Shown one piece after another: positions 8,460-17,813 of a stretch of DNA of 64,000 nucleotides. Source of the stretch: Bacillota bacterium (GTDB lineage: Bacteria; Bacillota; DTU030; DUMP01). Positions within the stretch are counted from its first letter, which is position 1, and the number at the start of each line of letters is the position of its first letter. Position numbers and translations under genes: made by a program. The stretch lies in assembly GCA_030154105.1 (NCBI GenBank), contig JASKKP010000005.1, positions 38,270-102,269 of the forward strand, read 5' to 3'. The notes beneath the pieces are model-generated. The model worked only from the letters and a program-made list of their open reading frames with translations, had not been told where the DNA came from and did no database searches.

Positions 8460-9340
8460 AGAGTAAAACGGCGGACAGGGTGGCCACCTGGGCATTTTGG
8501 CTTACGGCTGCCATAATCCTCGCCGTGCTGGCGCTCTTTGTCGGCTACATTCTTTATCGCGGGCTGCCCGTGCTTTCGCCCAAGTTCCTCTTCGGCCGCT
8601 CAGAATCGGTGCGGGCGGGTGGAGGCATCGGGCCACAGCTTTTTGATTCCTTTTACCTCCTCTGCCTTTCTACCTTATTTACCGTGCCTCTAGGTGTAGG
8701 GGCGGCCATCTACTTGGCGGAATACGCCCGCCCCGGACGGCTTTTGGAGCTGATCCGGACGAGCACCGAAACCCTGGCCTCCCTACCTTCCATCGTGGCG
8801 GGTTTGTTCGGGCTCCTGGTCTTCGTGAACCTTACCGGTTGGGGCTATTCCCTCATGGCCGGGGCGCTCGTTCTCACCCTCCTGAACCTGCCGGTGATGG
8901 TGAGGGTAACCGAGGACTCGCTGCGGGCAGTACCTAGCTCCTTACGCGAGGCAAGCCTGGCCTTAGGCGCTACAAAGTGGCAGACCATCTGGCATGTGCT
9001 CCTACCGGTTGCCCTGCCCGGGATCGTTACCGGCGTGATCATTACCGCCGGGAGGGCCCTAGGTGAAGCGGCAGCGCTCCTTTACACGGCCGGGCAGAGC
9101 GTTGGCGCCCTAGATTTCCACAACTGGGACATCACCAGCCCCCGTTCGCCCCTTAACCCCTTCCGCCCCGGTGAGACCATGGCCGTCCACGTCTGGAAGG
9201 TGAACACAGAGGGTAAGATTCCAGACATCCGGCGCGTGGCCGACGGCACGGCCGCCACCCTGGTACTAGTGGTACTTCTCTTCAATGTGGCCGTGCGGTG
9301 GTTTACGCACCGTCTACGGCGCCGTTTGCAGGGTGCTTAG
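8456..9340 (+). CDS. pstA: Phosphate ABC transporter permease PstA
   Basis: A 294-residue membrane permease forming the phosphate channel with PstC. Six hydrophobic segments; the EAA loop is visible as [20 protein letters not shown] near residue 165, then [15 protein letters not shown]. The GTG start overlaps the pstC stop. The next gene is rpmE with its own strong promoter, so the ATPase PstB needed for transport must be encoded elsewhere. Confidence 0.94.
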   Translation: MKSKTADRVATWAFWLTAAIILAVLALFVGYILYRGLPVLSPKFLFGRSESVRAGGGIGPQLFDSFYLLCLSTLFTVPLGVGAAIYLAEYARPGRLLELIRTSTETLASLPSIVAGLFGLLVFVNLTGWGYSLMAGALVLTLLNLPVMVRVTEDSLRAVPSSLREASLALGATKWQTIWHVLLPVALPGIVTGVIITAGRALGEAAALLYTAGQSVGALDFHNWDITSPRSPLNPFRPGETMAVHVWKVNTEGKIPDIRRVADGTAATLVLVVLLFNVAVRWFTHRLRRRLQGA

Positions 9341-9347
9341 CGCGTAG

Positions 9348-9377
9348 TTGTCAAACACAGGGCGCGCATGTTATAAT
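9348..9377 (+). promoter_or_regulatory. Sigma-A promoter of rpmE
   Basis: TTGTCA (9348-9353) and TATAAT (9372-9377) are separated by 18 nt, just inside the gap after pstA. This supports independent transcription of rpmE. Confidence 0.75.
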
Positions 9378-9411
9378 GAAGCAGTTGCTGGATGTGAGGG
9401 GAGTGAGACGG

Positions 9412-9612
9412 ATGAAGAAGGGAATTCATCCCGAATACTACAAGACTGTGGTGACCTGCGCCTGTGGGGCGACCTTTGAGACCGGTTCCACCAAGAAAAA
9501 CCTGCGCGTGGAAATTTGCTCGCGCTGCCACCCGCTTTTTACCGGGCAGCAGAAGATTATCGACACCGGCGGGCGGGTTGAGCGCTTTACCAAGAAGTTC
9601 GGTCTTCAGTAG
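9412..9612 (+). CDS. rpmE: 50S ribosomal protein L31, zinc-binding type
   Basis: A 66-residue ribosomal protein, the usual length. The N-terminus [11 protein letters not shown] is typical. Cysteines occur as CAC near residue 16 and CSRC near residue 37, so this is the zinc-containing (C+) form rather than the zinc-free paralogue made under zinc shortage. ATG 9412 is chosen over upstream in-frame codons because the promoter at 9348-9377 leaves no room for a longer protein. It is the first gene of the rpmE, DUF1385, prfA, prmC series conserved in Firmicutes. Confidence 0.96.
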   Translation: MKKGIHPEYYKTVVTCACGATFETGSTKKNLRVEICSRCHPLFTGQQKIIDTGGRVERFTKKFGLQ

Positions 9613-9634
9613 CAGAGCGCCGGCTCTGCTTTTC
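9611..9634 (+). terminator. Rho-independent terminator after rpmE
   Basis: A perfect 8-bp stem, AGCAGAGC (9611-9618) and GCTCTGCT (9623-9630), with a GCCG loop and a short T run. It overlaps the rpmE stop codon. Confidence 0.75.
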
Positions 9635-9755
9635 TGTGCCGGGACATGCCCGGTGCAGGAGGGCGAAGCCGGCATTTCTTGCACCAGGGGGCGTTACAAG
9701 GAAAAGCCCCGAAGGATCGTGGGTCAATCATCAGGTTGGGGCGGGAGGGCCAAGC

Positions 9756-10610
9756 ATGGAACGACAAGTGGGCGGGCAGGCGGTGATCGAAGGGGTAATG
9801 ATGCGCGGCCGGCGCTGGGTGGCTACGGCCGTGCGGCGGGAAGACGGGGAGATAGTGGTGCAGGTGAAGGAATCCTGGGCCCCCGCTCGGCGCCTGCCCT
9901 TCCTGCGCTGGCCCCTGGTGCGGGGCGCTACAGCGCTCGTCGAATCTCTGGTAGTGGGCCTGGACGCCCTCACTTTTTCCGCCAACCAGTTCGGCAGGGA
10001 TGACGAAAAACTATCTCCACGCGACCTGGCCCTCACCGTGGCCACGGCTCTGGGCCTCGGAATCGCCCTCTTTATCTTGTTACCTACGGTGCTCATGCGC
10101 TGGCTGGCGGGAGAGAAAAATCCGCTCCTCCTTAACCTCGGCGAAGGCCTGCTGCGCATGGCCATTTTCTTCCTGTATATCCTAACCATAACGCGCCTAA
10201 AAGACATCCGCCGGATCTTTGAATACCACGGGGCGGAGCATAAGGTGGTGCACGCCTACGAGCAGGGCCGGCCGCTTACGGTGGAGGCGGCCCGCCCGTT
10301 CAGCACCTTGCACCCTCGGTGCGGCACCAGTTTTCTCCTCTATGTCATGGTGGTGAGCATCGTGCTATTCTCTTTCCTGGGCTGGCCGGCCCTGTGGCTG
10401 CGCATCATTTCGCGCCTGCTCCTCCTGCCGGCGGTGGCCGGGCTGTCCTACGAGTTTCTGCGCCTGGCGGGCCGCAGCAACTGTCCCTTGGTGCGCTTTC
10501 TTTCCTGGCCGGGGCTTTTGCTGCAGCGGCTTACGACCAGGGAACCGGATACGGGACAAATCGAGGTGGCCCTCCGCGCCCTGGAAGAAGTTGTAAAACG
10601 AGAGGCCTGA
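9756..10610 (+). CDS. DUF1385 membrane protein (YqhQ-like)
   Basis: A 284-residue protein counted from ATG 9756, which follows GGGAGGG. It starts [18 protein letters not shown], the highly conserved opening of DUF1385. About four hydrophobic helices lie between residues 85 and 245. Between them are [15 protein letters not shown] and [10 protein letters not shown], with conserved His, Glu and Cys that look like a metal site in the membrane. Its function is not established. The place directly before prfA, with a 10-nt gap, is conserved in many Clostridia. Confidence 0.9.
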   Translation: MERQVGGQAVIEGVMMRGRRWVATAVRREDGEIVVQVKESWAPARRLPFLRWPLVRGATALVESLVVGLDALTFSANQFGRDDEKLSPRDLALTVATALGLGIALFILLPTVLMRWLAGEKNPLLLNLGEGLLRMAIFFLYILTITRLKDIRRIFEYHGAEHKVVHAYEQGRPLTVEAARPFSTLHPRCGTSFLLYVMVVSIVLFSFLGWPALWLRIISRLLLLPAVAGLSYEFLRLAGRSNCPLVRFLSWPGLLLQRLTTREPDTGQIEVALRALEEVVKREA

Positions 10611-10620
10611 GGTGACGGAA

Positions 10621-11697
10621 ATGACCACGCTTATGGAGAAATTGGCGGCTATTGAGGAACGCTACGAAGAGCTGAGCCGTTATTTGGCCGACCCTGAGGT
10701 GATCCAGCGCCAGGAAGAGTGGCGGCGGCATGTGAAAGCCCATGCCGAGTTGGAACCGGTGGTTAACGCTTTCCGCGAATATAAGAAGGTGCGGGAAGAA
10801 CTCGCCGAAAACCGTGAACTTTTAAAGGAAAAGCTGGATCCGGACTTCCGGGAACTGGTGCTCAGCGAAGTGGACCGGCTGGAGCGCCGGGAAGAAGAAC
10901 TGGAGCGGGAGCTGCGCATCCTGCTCCTCCCTAAGGACCCCCTCGACGAAAAGAACGTCATCATGGAAATCCGGGCCGGCGCCGGAGGGGACGAGGCGGC
11001 TCTTTTTGCCGGCGAGCTTTTCCGCATGTACCAGCGGTATGCCGAAGCCAGGGGATGGCGTACGGAAGTGCTCGATTCCCATCCCACCGAACTGGGCGGC
11101 TTTAAAGAGGTCATCTTCGCCGTAAGCGGTGAGGGCGCTTACAGCCGCCTCAAATATGAAAGCGGCGTACACCGCGTGCAGCGCATACCGGTGACCGAGT
11201 CGGGAGGGCGCATCCACACCTCGACGGTCACGGTAGCGGTTCTTCCGGAGGCGGAGGAAGTGGACGTAAAGATCGATCCCGACGATCTTAGGATCGATAC
11301 CTTCTGCTCCAGCGGTCACGGCGGGCAGAGCGTTAACACCACCTACTCGGCCGTGCGCATAACGCATCTGCCCACCGGGCTGGTGGTGACCTGTCAGGAT
11401 GAAAAATCCCAGTTAAAAAATAAAGAAAAGGCCATGCGCGTGCTCCGCGCGCGGCTCTTGGACCGGGCGCGCGCCGAACAGCATGCCGAGCTAGCCGAAG
11501 CCCGCCGCAGCCAGGTGGGTACCGGGGATCGAAGCGAGCGCATCCGTACCTACAACTTCCCGCAAAACCGGGTAACCGATCACCGCATCAATCTAACCGT
11601 GCACGAGCTGGGCACCATCCTTGCCGGAGACTTAGACCAGATCATCGATCCCCTCATCACCACCGACCAGGCGGAGAGGCTGAAACAGGTGGGATAA
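10621..11697 (+). CDS. prfA: Peptide chain release factor 1
   Basis: This factor terminates translation at UAA and UAG. The protein has 358 residues from ATG 10621, preceded by GAGGTGA at good spacing; GTG 10612 would add three residues. The GGQ loop that enters the peptidyl transferase centre is in [11 protein letters not shown] near residue 233, and the anticodon-mimic region of RF1 lies before it. It is followed after one base by prmC, the enzyme that methylates the Gln of GGQ, a standard pairing. Confidence 0.97.
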   Translation: MTTLMEKLAAIEERYEELSRYLADPEVIQRQEEWRRHVKAHAELEPVVNAFREYKKVREELAENRELLKEKLDPDFRELVLSEVDRLERREEELERELRILLLPKDPLDEKNVIMEIRAGAGGDEAALFAGELFRMYQRYAEARGWRTEVLDSHPTELGGFKEVIFAVSGEGAYSRLKYESGVHRVQRIPVTESGGRIHTSTVTVAVLPEAEEVDVKIDPDDLRIDTFCSSGHGGQSVNTTYSAVRITHLPTGLVVTCQDEKSQLKNKEKAMRVLRARLLDRARAEQHAELAEARRSQVGTGDRSERIRTYNFPQNRVTDHRINLTVHELGTILAGDLDQIIDPLITTDQAERLKQVG

Positions 11698-11698
11698 G

Positions 11699-12571
11699 GT
11701 GACGACCTTAAGAACTGCCTGGCAGGAAGCAGCGGCCTTCTTGAGCCAGGCGGGGGTGGGTACCCCACAGCTCGATGCAGAGGTGCTCCTTCGTAGCGTT
11801 ACCGGAAAAAGCCGGGAAGAGTTCTACCGGGACCTAGAAGAGCCTTTGCCGGCTTCCTGTCTTCACCGCCTGCATGACCTACTGGCGGAGAGGGCCATGG
11901 GCACGCCCGTGGCCTACCTCACTGGTTCGAAGGAGTTTTTCGGCTTGGAATTCAAGGTCACGCCGGCGGTTCTCATCCCCCGGCCGGAAACGGAGCTTTT
12001 GGTGGAGCAGGCCCTAGGGCTGGTAAGGCAGGGAATGCTCCCGCCTGACCCGCGTGTCCTCGACTTAGGCACGGGCAGCGGGGCCATTGCCGTGACCCTG
12101 GCCGTGCACCTTCCGGCGGCGCATGTGGTGGCCACCGATCTTTCGGCTGCCGCCCTGGCCGTAGCGGCCGAAAACGCGCGCCGCCATAAGGTGGAAGAAC
12201 GCATTGAATTCCGCCGGGGAGATCTCTGGGCCGCGCTGGCGGAAGAGGGCGCGGGCGCAACTGGCCCGCGCTTTGATCTTATTGTGTCGAATCCGCCCTA
12301 CATCCCTACTGAGGAGCTTCGGCATCTCCCGCGCGAGGTGCAAAAGGAACCGGCGGCGGCGCTCGACGGCGGCCCCGACGGCCTGGCTTTTTACCGGCGC
12401 CTCGCCCGGGGACTTCCGGCCTTCGTCGCTCCGGGCGGCTGGGTGCTCCTCGAAGTTGGCGATGGACAGGCCCCCGCCGTCTGCCGGCTGCTTGCGGAGG
12501 TAGGGCTCACGCTGCTCTCAGCCGCGAGGGATTTGGCCGGTATCGAACGGGTAGTCCAGGCCACTCACTGA
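11699..12571 (+). CDS. prmC: Release factor glutamine N5-methyltransferase PrmC
   Basis: A 290-residue SAM-dependent enzyme that methylates the GGQ glutamine of RF1 and RF2. The GTG start lies one base after the prfA stop. An N-terminal helical substrate domain (residues 1-75) precedes the Rossmann fold with LDLGTGSGAIAVTLA near residue 120 (SAM binding) and the catalytic SNPPYIP near residue 198. This is the normal family length. Confidence 0.96.
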   Translation: MTTLRTAWQEAAAFLSQAGVGTPQLDAEVLLRSVTGKSREEFYRDLEEPLPASCLHRLHDLLAERAMGTPVAYLTGSKEFFGLEFKVTPAVLIPRPETELLVEQALGLVRQGMLPPDPRVLDLGTGSGAIAVTLAVHLPAAHVVATDLSAAALAVAAENARRHKVEERIEFRRGDLWAALAEEGAGATGPRFDLIVSNPPYIPTEELRHLPREVQKEPAAALDGGPDGLAFYRRLARGLPAFVAPGGWVLLEVGDGQAPAVCRLLAEVGLTLLSAARDLAGIERVVQATH

Positions 12572-12603
12572 TAAAGCAAAGGCAAAAGACGGGGGAATAA
12601 ACA

Positions 12604-13773
12604 ATGCTGATGGAACTTATAGCAATTCTTTTAGCCACAAAAGCCGGCGGCTGGTTGGCCCAAAGGCTCGGCCAGCCGGCCGTGCTGGGTGAGCTGATTG
12701 CCGGGGTAGTGCTCGGGCCTTCCGTGTTCGGGCTCCTGCACCCGTCGGAGTTGATCACCGACCTGGCGCAGCTGGGTGTGATCATTCTCATGTTTATCGC
12801 CGGCCTCGAAACCGACCTGCAGCAGCTGGGCGAGTCGGGCGGGCCGGCGCTCCTGGTGGCCAGCGGCGGCGTGGTGCTACCTTTTCTTGGCGGCGTTTTA
12901 GTGGGCCGCACCTTCGGTCTTTCTTGGGCGCAGAGTGCCTTCGCTGGCACCATCCTTACTGCTACCAGCGTCAGCATTTCGGCTCAGACCTTGCTAGAAA
13001 TGAACCGCATCCAGAGCCGGGAGGGGGTAACCATCCTGGGCGCGGCGGTGATCGACGACGTCTTGGGCATTATTGTGCTTACCCTGGTGGCGAGCTTCAC
13101 CGGGACAAAGGGGGCCACCAGATCCGTGGTCGGTGTCCTTGAACACATGACCCTCTATTTCTTGGCGGCCGGGCTGGCCGGCTTGTTCGTCCTGCCGCAC
13201 CTGGCCGGGTTTGTGGCCCAGCTTGATATCAGCGAAGGCCTTTTAACTTTTAGCCTGGTGGTGTGCCTGCTCTTTTCCTGGGGGGCGGAGGTCTCAGGCG
13301 TGGCGGCCATCACTGGGGCCTACCTGGCGGGCGTATTCTTTTCCCGCACCCCGTACGGCCGTAAGGTGGAAGACAGGGTGCAGGCGCTGGGCTACGCCTT
13401 GCTGGTGCCGGTTTTCTTCATCAACATCGGCCTCAACGCCCAGCTAGGCAGCATCCGGGGCAGCCTCATTGCGTTTAGTGCAGTATTTGTTGTCGTCGCC
13501 GTCCTCGGCAAGGTGCTGGGCTGCGGCTTGGGTGCCGGGCTGGCCCACTACCCCTGGGTAAGTGCGCTACGGGTGGGGGTGGGAATGATTGCCCGCGGTG
13601 AGGTGGGGATCATTGTGGCGGACCTGGGCCTGAAAGGCGGCATCATCGACCCAGCGCTTTACTCCATGGCGGTGTTGGTGGTACTTTTGACGACACTGGT
13701 TACGCCACCGCTTCTCAGGCTGGCGTTCGTATTGGGCGGCGAGAAGGCCGTTCAGCATCAGACGGAGCCGTAA
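12604..13773 (+). CDS. CPA2-family cation:proton antiporter (Kef/NapA-like membrane part)
   Basis: A 389-residue membrane protein with about 12 helices that exchanges K+ or Na+ for protons. The pattern LGELIAGVVLGPSVFG in the first repeat and VIDDVLGIIVLTLVASF near residue 155, with the DD-type ion-binding site, mark the monovalent cation:proton antiporter-2 family. There is no C-terminal TrkA-N or TrkA-C regulatory domain. A small PII-like protein gene follows 75 nt downstream and may supply regulation. Confidence 0.88.
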   Translation: MLMELIAILLATKAGGWLAQRLGQPAVLGELIAGVVLGPSVFGLLHPSELITDLAQLGVIILMFIAGLETDLQQLGESGGPALLVASGGVVLPFLGGVLVGRTFGLSWAQSAFAGTILTATSVSISAQTLLEMNRIQSREGVTILGAAVIDDVLGIIVLTLVASFTGTKGATRSVVGVLEHMTLYFLAAGLAGLFVLPHLAGFVAQLDISEGLLTFSLVVCLLFSWGAEVSGVAAITGAYLAGVFFSRTPYGRKVEDRVQALGYALLVPVFFINIGLNAQLGSIRGSLIAFSAVFVVVAVLGKVLGCGLGAGLAHYPWVSALRVGVGMIARGEVGIIVADLGLKGGIIDPALYSMAVLVVLLTTLVTPPLLRLAFVLGGEKAVQHQTEP

Positions 13774-13848
13774 AAAGGGCTGTGCAGCAGGTTTTGTGCA
13801 TTGAGTGGCGAATATGAAAAATGGTAAGAAAGGGGGCAGTGGGACCTC

Positions 13849-14208
13849 ATGAAGAAGGAAGGGGATAACTTGCATCTGTTGGTAATAGTCTTGAACAAGA
13901 CTAACTTGCTGACAGAGGTGCTGGAGCTTCTGGCCGCGAAGGGGGCTAAAGGTGCCACCATCATCGACAGCGTGGGTATGGGGCGAACCTTAGTAAAATC
14001 AGGTTATTCGGGCCCGCTTGTGGCCAGCTTTACCCGCGCCCTCAAAGGCTTGCCGCCTATGAACAAGACTATCTTTTCTGTACTGGACTCTAATGAAGTA
14101 CTGGATGCGGCAGTCGCTGCCGTGCAGGCTTTTTTGGATCTTAAGGAGCCGGGATCAGGGATCATGTTTACCATGCCGGTACAAAACGTCTACGGCCTGG
14201 TGGAGTAA
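13849..14208 (+). CDS. PII-like small protein
   Basis: A 119-residue cytosolic protein. The opening LHLLVIVLNKTNLLTEVLELLAAKG (cited in pieces: LHLLVIVLNK, then LLTEVLELLA) and GATIIDSVGMGRTL follow the ferredoxin-like fold of the nitrogen regulator PII and its relatives. A second strand set, NKTIFSVLDSNEVLD, and a helix at residues 88-100 complete the fold. No T-loop Tyr of classic GlnB is visible. Since it directly follows an antiporter lacking its own regulatory domain, it may bind a nucleotide or ion and gate that transporter, as other PII-like proteins do for membrane partners; this is inference. Confidence 0.65.
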   Translation: MKKEGDNLHLLVIVLNKTNLLTEVLELLAAKGAKGATIIDSVGMGRTLVKSGYSGPLVASFTRALKGLPPMNKTIFSVLDSNEVLDAAVAAVQAFLDLKEPGSGIMFTMPVQNVYGLVE

Positions 14209-14221
14209 GAGTACGGGTAAC

Positions 14222-14256
14222 GGAAAGGGCCACCCCTCGCAGGGTGGCCCTTTCCT
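14222..14256. terminator. Bidirectional terminator between PII-like gene and bioY
   Basis: A perfect 14-bp stem, GGAAAGGGCCACCC (14222-14235) and GGGTGGCCCTTTCC (14242-14255), lies between two convergent genes. T-rich tails are weak, but the stem contains A/T runs on both outer ends. Confidence 0.75.
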
Positions 14257-14267
14257 ATAAGCTGGTT

Positions 14268-14828
14268 TTAACTTTGGGCGCCGGCCTGGCGCGGGACGAG
14301 ACGGTGGGCCGCCAGGCGCTGCGCCGCCACGGCGGCCACGGCGCACTTGATGAGATCGCCCGGGATGAAGGGAAGCGCTCCCTTGGCTATGGCCGGGAGA
14401 AGGTCAATGTGAGCCACGAGGGCAAGCTGGGTTACACCCAGCGTGTAAACCACCAGAATCCCGCCCAACACATTAGCGCCGAAGATCCTGAGGAAGCTGG
14501 GCCTTGGGACCTGCTCGGTTAGGTAGCCAATAAGCCAGGCGGCCAGCGGCCAGCTTAAAATGTAACCGCCGGTAGGCCCGGCGAACACGCCCGGCCCGCC
14601 GCTCCCGCCGGCGAACACGGGGAAGACGAGGCCGATAAGGTCGAAGACGGCGAGCGCCAAAAAGCCTAAGCGGCTTCCCAGGAGCGCGCCGGCCAACATT
14701 ACGCCGAACGTTTGACCGGTAATGGGCACCGGGCTGAAGGGAAGGGGGATTTCCACGTAGCCCAAGGCGGTCATGAGGGCGGCGAAAACACCTATGTAAG
14801 CCATTTCGCGTAAACTAAGCTTTTGCAC
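14268..14828 (-). CDS. bioY: Biotin transporter substrate-binding component BioY
   Basis: A 186-residue membrane protein with six helices, the S component of an ECF biotin importer. The GTG start follows AAGGAGG. Typical BioY segments are ALGYVEIPLPFSPVPITGQT near residue 20, GGSGGPGVFAGPTGGYI near residue 82 and GALPFIPGDLIK near residue 155. No ECF ATPase or T component is adjacent, so it uses a shared module or works alone. The promoter contains a BirA operator. Confidence 0.94.
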   Translation of the reverse strand: MQKLSLREMAYIGVFAALMTALGYVEIPLPFSPVPITGQTFGVMLAGALLGSRLGFLALAVFDLIGLVFPVFAGGSGGPGVFAGPTGGYILSWPLAAWLIGYLTEQVPRPSFLRIFGANVLGGILVVYTLGVTQLALVAHIDLLPAIAKGALPFIPGDLIKCAVAAVAAQRLAAHRLVPRQAGAQS

Positions 14829-14887
14829 TCGAGCCTACCTCCTTATTCTCCGTGCTCAGCTTCGGGCCTTTTCGGCGAACCCCTTCC

Positions 14888-14942
14888 AGTATAGCTATTT
14901 CCCGGGAAATTGTCAACCATAACAAAAAATATGGTTAACATA
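14888..14942 (-). promoter_or_regulatory. bioY promoter overlapped by BirA operator
   Basis: On the minus strand TTGACA (14916-14911) and TATACT (14893-14888) are 17 nt apart, a consensus sigma-A promoter. The -35 hexamer lies in one arm of the inverted repeat ATTGTCAACC-N14-GGTTAACAT (14909-14941), which fits the BirA operator pattern. Repression by biotinylated BirA when biotin is plentiful is therefore expected. Confidence 0.85.
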
Positions 14943-15095
14943 TCGGACGGTTAACGGCCGCCTTAGCCGGCCGTCGGCACGAAGTCCCTATCCCTCCCCG
15001 CGGCTCTTTCGTAATTTTTAGGCGAATTAATAGGAGCTCAGGAGCATAGATCTATGTTGGGACCAGAGGAAATAAGGAAAGGGGAGCTTCCTGGG

Positions 15096-16769
15096 ATGCA
15101 GAGAAACCGCTGGTTTGTGGCTGTCACCTGCGTCGCTATGGCTGTGTTTTTGCTGACGAGTACCGGTCTGGCCGAGCCGGCTCCTTACGTCGTCTCCCCT
15201 GCAGTTCGAAATGTTTACCATAAGCTCATGTCCCAGCCGGCGGTAAAACAAGGCCTCGACTTCCTTAAAGCCGATCAGGAAAGGACCGTGGCCGAACAAA
15301 GGGAAATCTGCGCCATTCCGGCTCCGCCTTTCAAGGAGCAGATGAGGGCGCAAGACTATCTAAAGAGGCTGGCGGCCCTGGGGCTGAGGGACGTACAGAT
15401 GGATGCCGAAGGCAACGTTTTCGGCCTACGCCCCGGAACGGGCGTCGGGCCCAAACTTTTAGTTGCGGCGCACCTCGATACCGTGTTCCCGGAAGGGACG
15501 GAGACCACGGTTAAAGAAAAGGACGGCAGGCTGTACGCGCCCGGCATTGCCGACGACGCGCGCGGGCTGGCCGCCCTCCTTTCCGTGCTCAGGGCTTTTA
15601 ACGCCACCGGCATTAAGACGGTGGGGGACATCATTTTCTGCGGCAACGTCGGGGAAGAAGGGCTGGGTGACCTGCGGGGAGTTAAGGCCCTCTTTCGGGA
15701 TCACAAGGATATCGACGGCTTCATTTCCATCGACGGCAGCGGCTCCGAAAATATTACCTACTTGGCCACGGGTAGCCACCGATATGAGATCACTTACCAG
15801 GGGCCGGGCGGCCATAGCTTCGGTGCCTTCGGCCTTCCCAGCGCCATCCACGCTCTTGGGCGCGCCATTGCCAAGATTGCCGACCTTCAGACGCCAAGGG
15901 AACCTAAGACTACCTTTACCGTCGGTACCGTGAGCGGCGGGACCTCGGTCAACTCCATCGCCGCCGAGGCCAAAATGCAGGTCGACATGCGTTCCAACAG
16001 CGAAGAGGAACTCCTTAAACTGGAGGCCAAGTTCTTGGAGATAGTTAAGCAGGCGGCGGCAGAAGAAAACGCGCGCTGGGGCAGCGACAAGATGACGGTG
16101 GACATAAAGCTGGTCGGCGACCGCCCGGCCGGCACGCAACCGGCGTCCGCAACAATCGTCCAGGCGGCATGGGCGGCCACCGAAGCCGTCGGGCAGAGCC
16201 CCAAGTTGGGTGAACCGAGCAGCACCGATGCCAACCTGCCGATCAGTTTGGGCATTCCGGCCATTACCATCGGCGGCGGCGGCCGGGCCGGGGGCGGGCA
16301 TTCCCCCGGCGAATGGTACGACCCCACGGACGCTTACTTTGGGCCGCAGCGGATCTTTCTTACCATCCTCGGGCTGGTGGGCATGGAAGGGGTCTCGGAG
16401 CCCCTGCTCGTGAAGGGCGCCGGCCGCTCCCTTTCGCTGGAGGTAAACGGGGCAGCGCTTGCCGCGCCGGTCGCCCCTTACCGGCTCGGGAACCGGGTCA
16501 TGATTCCCCTGCGCGCCGCGGCCGAGGCTCTGGGGGGAAAGGTAACCTACGAGCAGGCCTCTAAAAGCGTAGAGGTGGAGTTGGCCGGGCACGTGCTTCA
16601 GGTAACCCAGGGTTCTCCCCGAGCAACCTTAGACGGCCGGACGCTTGAGCTACCCCTGGCGGTGGGGGTTGTTCAGGACCGGACCATCGTGCCGCTGGAG
16701 GCCTTTACCGCTCTTAGCTTAAAAGTGGAAATGGCCCAGGACGGGCAGTTGGTTAGGATAAAGCCATAA
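15096..16769 (+). CDS. Secreted M20 peptidase with C-terminal copper-amine-oxidase-N-like domain
   Basis: A 557-residue exported protein. ATG 15096 is preferred because AGGAAAGGGGAG lies upstream and a signal peptide with a clean hydrophobic core (residues 6-24) follows, cleaved near LAEPAP. The peptidase part (about 30-430) resembles peptidase T-like M20 enzymes: LVAAHLDTVFPEG, GIADDARGLAALL and GNVGEEGLGDLRG carry the metal ligands and catalytic Glu. The last 110 residues form a copper amine oxidase N-terminal-like domain (PYRLGNRVMIPLRAAAEALG, then VQDRTIVPLEAF), usually a cell-wall or surface module in Clostridia. It probably degrades peptides outside the membrane. Confidence 0.85.
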   Translation: MQRNRWFVAVTCVAMAVFLLTSTGLAEPAPYVVSPAVRNVYHKLMSQPAVKQGLDFLKADQERTVAEQREICAIPAPPFKEQMRAQDYLKRLAALGLRDVQMDAEGNVFGLRPGTGVGPKLLVAAHLDTVFPEGTETTVKEKDGRLYAPGIADDARGLAALLSVLRAFNATGIKTVGDIIFCGNVGEEGLGDLRGVKALFRDHKDIDGFISIDGSGSENITYLATGSHRYEITYQGPGGHSFGAFGLPSAIHALGRAIAKIADLQTPREPKTTFTVGTVSGGTSVNSIAAEAKMQVDMRSNSEEELLKLEAKFLEIVKQAAAEENARWGSDKMTVDIKLVGDRPAGTQPASATIVQAAWAATEAVGQSPKLGEPSSTDANLPISLGIPAITIGGGGRAGGGHSPGEWYDPTDAYFGPQRIFLTILGLVGMEGVSEPLLVKGAGRSLSLEVNGAALAAPVAPYRLGNRVMIPLRAAAEALGGKVTYEQASKSVEVELAGHVLQVTQGSPRATLDGRTLELPLAVGVVQDRTIVPLEAFTALSLKVEMAQDGQLVRIKP

Positions 16770-16810
16770 TGATGGGCCGTTAGCTTTTGTTTGAGCAGCC
16801 GTTAAGGTGA

Positions 16811-16847
16811 GACCGGGCGCGCCGTCTGTGCCCGGCTCTATCTTTTG
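16811..16847 (+). terminator. Terminator after secreted M20 gene
   Basis: CCGGGC (16813-16818) pairs with GCCCGG (16830-16835), followed by the T-rich CTCTATCTTTT. Confidence 0.55.
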
Positions 16848-16959
16848 TCGGGAACTCTTCCGGGGGAAGCCGCCATAAGGTGAGGTGCCGGCTCTGAGCC
16901 CCCGCTGCTCTTTTTACCGCCGCAGACCAGAAGAAATATTGGAACTAGGGCCTACGTTC

Positions 16960-17802
16960 TCAGGAGAGGTGCACACCGCCCGGGGCCGGCCGAACGAGCG
17001 GGTGCCCCTCCGGCTCGCGCTCGTGTGCCGTCTCTTCCCCGGGCAACGTCGGCACCTGCCCGAGCAGCTCATGCAGCCTTTGACGGGCGGCGGCAAAGGC
17101 CGGGTCTTCCACTTGCCGCGGCCGGGGAAGGTCGTTGGGCACCAGCGCGCGCACGCTGCCTCCCCTGGCCAGGACTACGATATGATCGGCCGTAATGAGG
17201 GCCTCTTCGATATTGTGAGTGACGAAGATAACGGTAACCCGAGTTTCCGACCATATGTTGAGGAGCTCTGCCGTCAGCCCGGCGCGGGTGATGGCGTCCA
17301 GACTGGCAAAGGGTTCGTCCATGAGGAGCACCGCCGGTTGCACCCCCAGCGCCCGGGCAATGGCTACCCGCTGTTTCATGCCTCCCGAGAGCTGGTGCGG
17401 GTAAAGGTGGACGTACTCTTCGAGGCCGACCAGCCTGAGATAAAAGCGGGCCAGGTCGCAGCACTCCTTTCGGCTCTTGTCCGGCCAGGCCAGGCGCAGG
17501 GCCAAAAGGACGTTGCCCAATACCGTGTGCCAGGGGAAGAGCTGACCCAGGTCCTGAAACACCATCATGCGGTCGCGCCCGGGGCCGGTTACCCTGCGCC
17601 CGGCGACCAAGATCTCACCGCTGGTTGGCTTCTCGAAACCGGCCAGGCAGCGAAGCAGGGTGGTTTTGCCGGAGCCGGAGGGGCCGATGATCGTCCAGAA
17701 CTCGCCCGGCCCGACGGCGAAACTGACCTCTCTTAGGGCGACGATCTTCTGCCCTCCGGCGGCAAAGACCTTGCTTACCTGCCGGAATTCCACCTGCTTC
17801 AT
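16960..17802 (-). CDS. ABC transporter ATPase, nitrate/sulfonate/taurine type
   Basis: A 280-residue cytosolic ATPase of the SsuB/TauB group. Walker A is GPSGSGKTT near residue 40, the Q-loop MVFQDLGQLFPW near 80, the signature LSGGMKQRVAIARAL near 138 and Walker B LLMDEPFASLD near 160, followed by the switch His in VTHNIEEAL. A Pro-rich tail of about 25 residues follows the domain. It is transcribed after the permease gene with a 12-nt gap. No substrate-binding protein is adjacent, so the substrate is undetermined. Confidence 0.9.
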   Translation of the reverse strand: MKQVEFRQVSKVFAAGGQKIVALREVSFAVGPGEFWTIIGPSGSGKTTLLRCLAGFEKPTSGEILVAGRRVTGPGRDRMMVFQDLGQLFPWHTVLGNVLLALRLAWPDKSRKECCDLARFYLRLVGLEEYVHLYPHQLSGGMKQRVAIARALGVQPAVLLMDEPFASLDAITRAGLTAELLNIWSETRVTVIFVTHNIEEALITADHIVVLARGGSVRALVPNDLPRPRQVEDPAFAAARQRLHELLGQVPTLPGEETAHEREPEGHPLVRPAPGGVHLS

Positions 17803-17813
17803 GCTCTCACTCC

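Noticed and set aside
15459..16592. 377-codon minus-strand frame
   Set aside because: Antisense to the secreted M20 peptidase; no recognisable domain.
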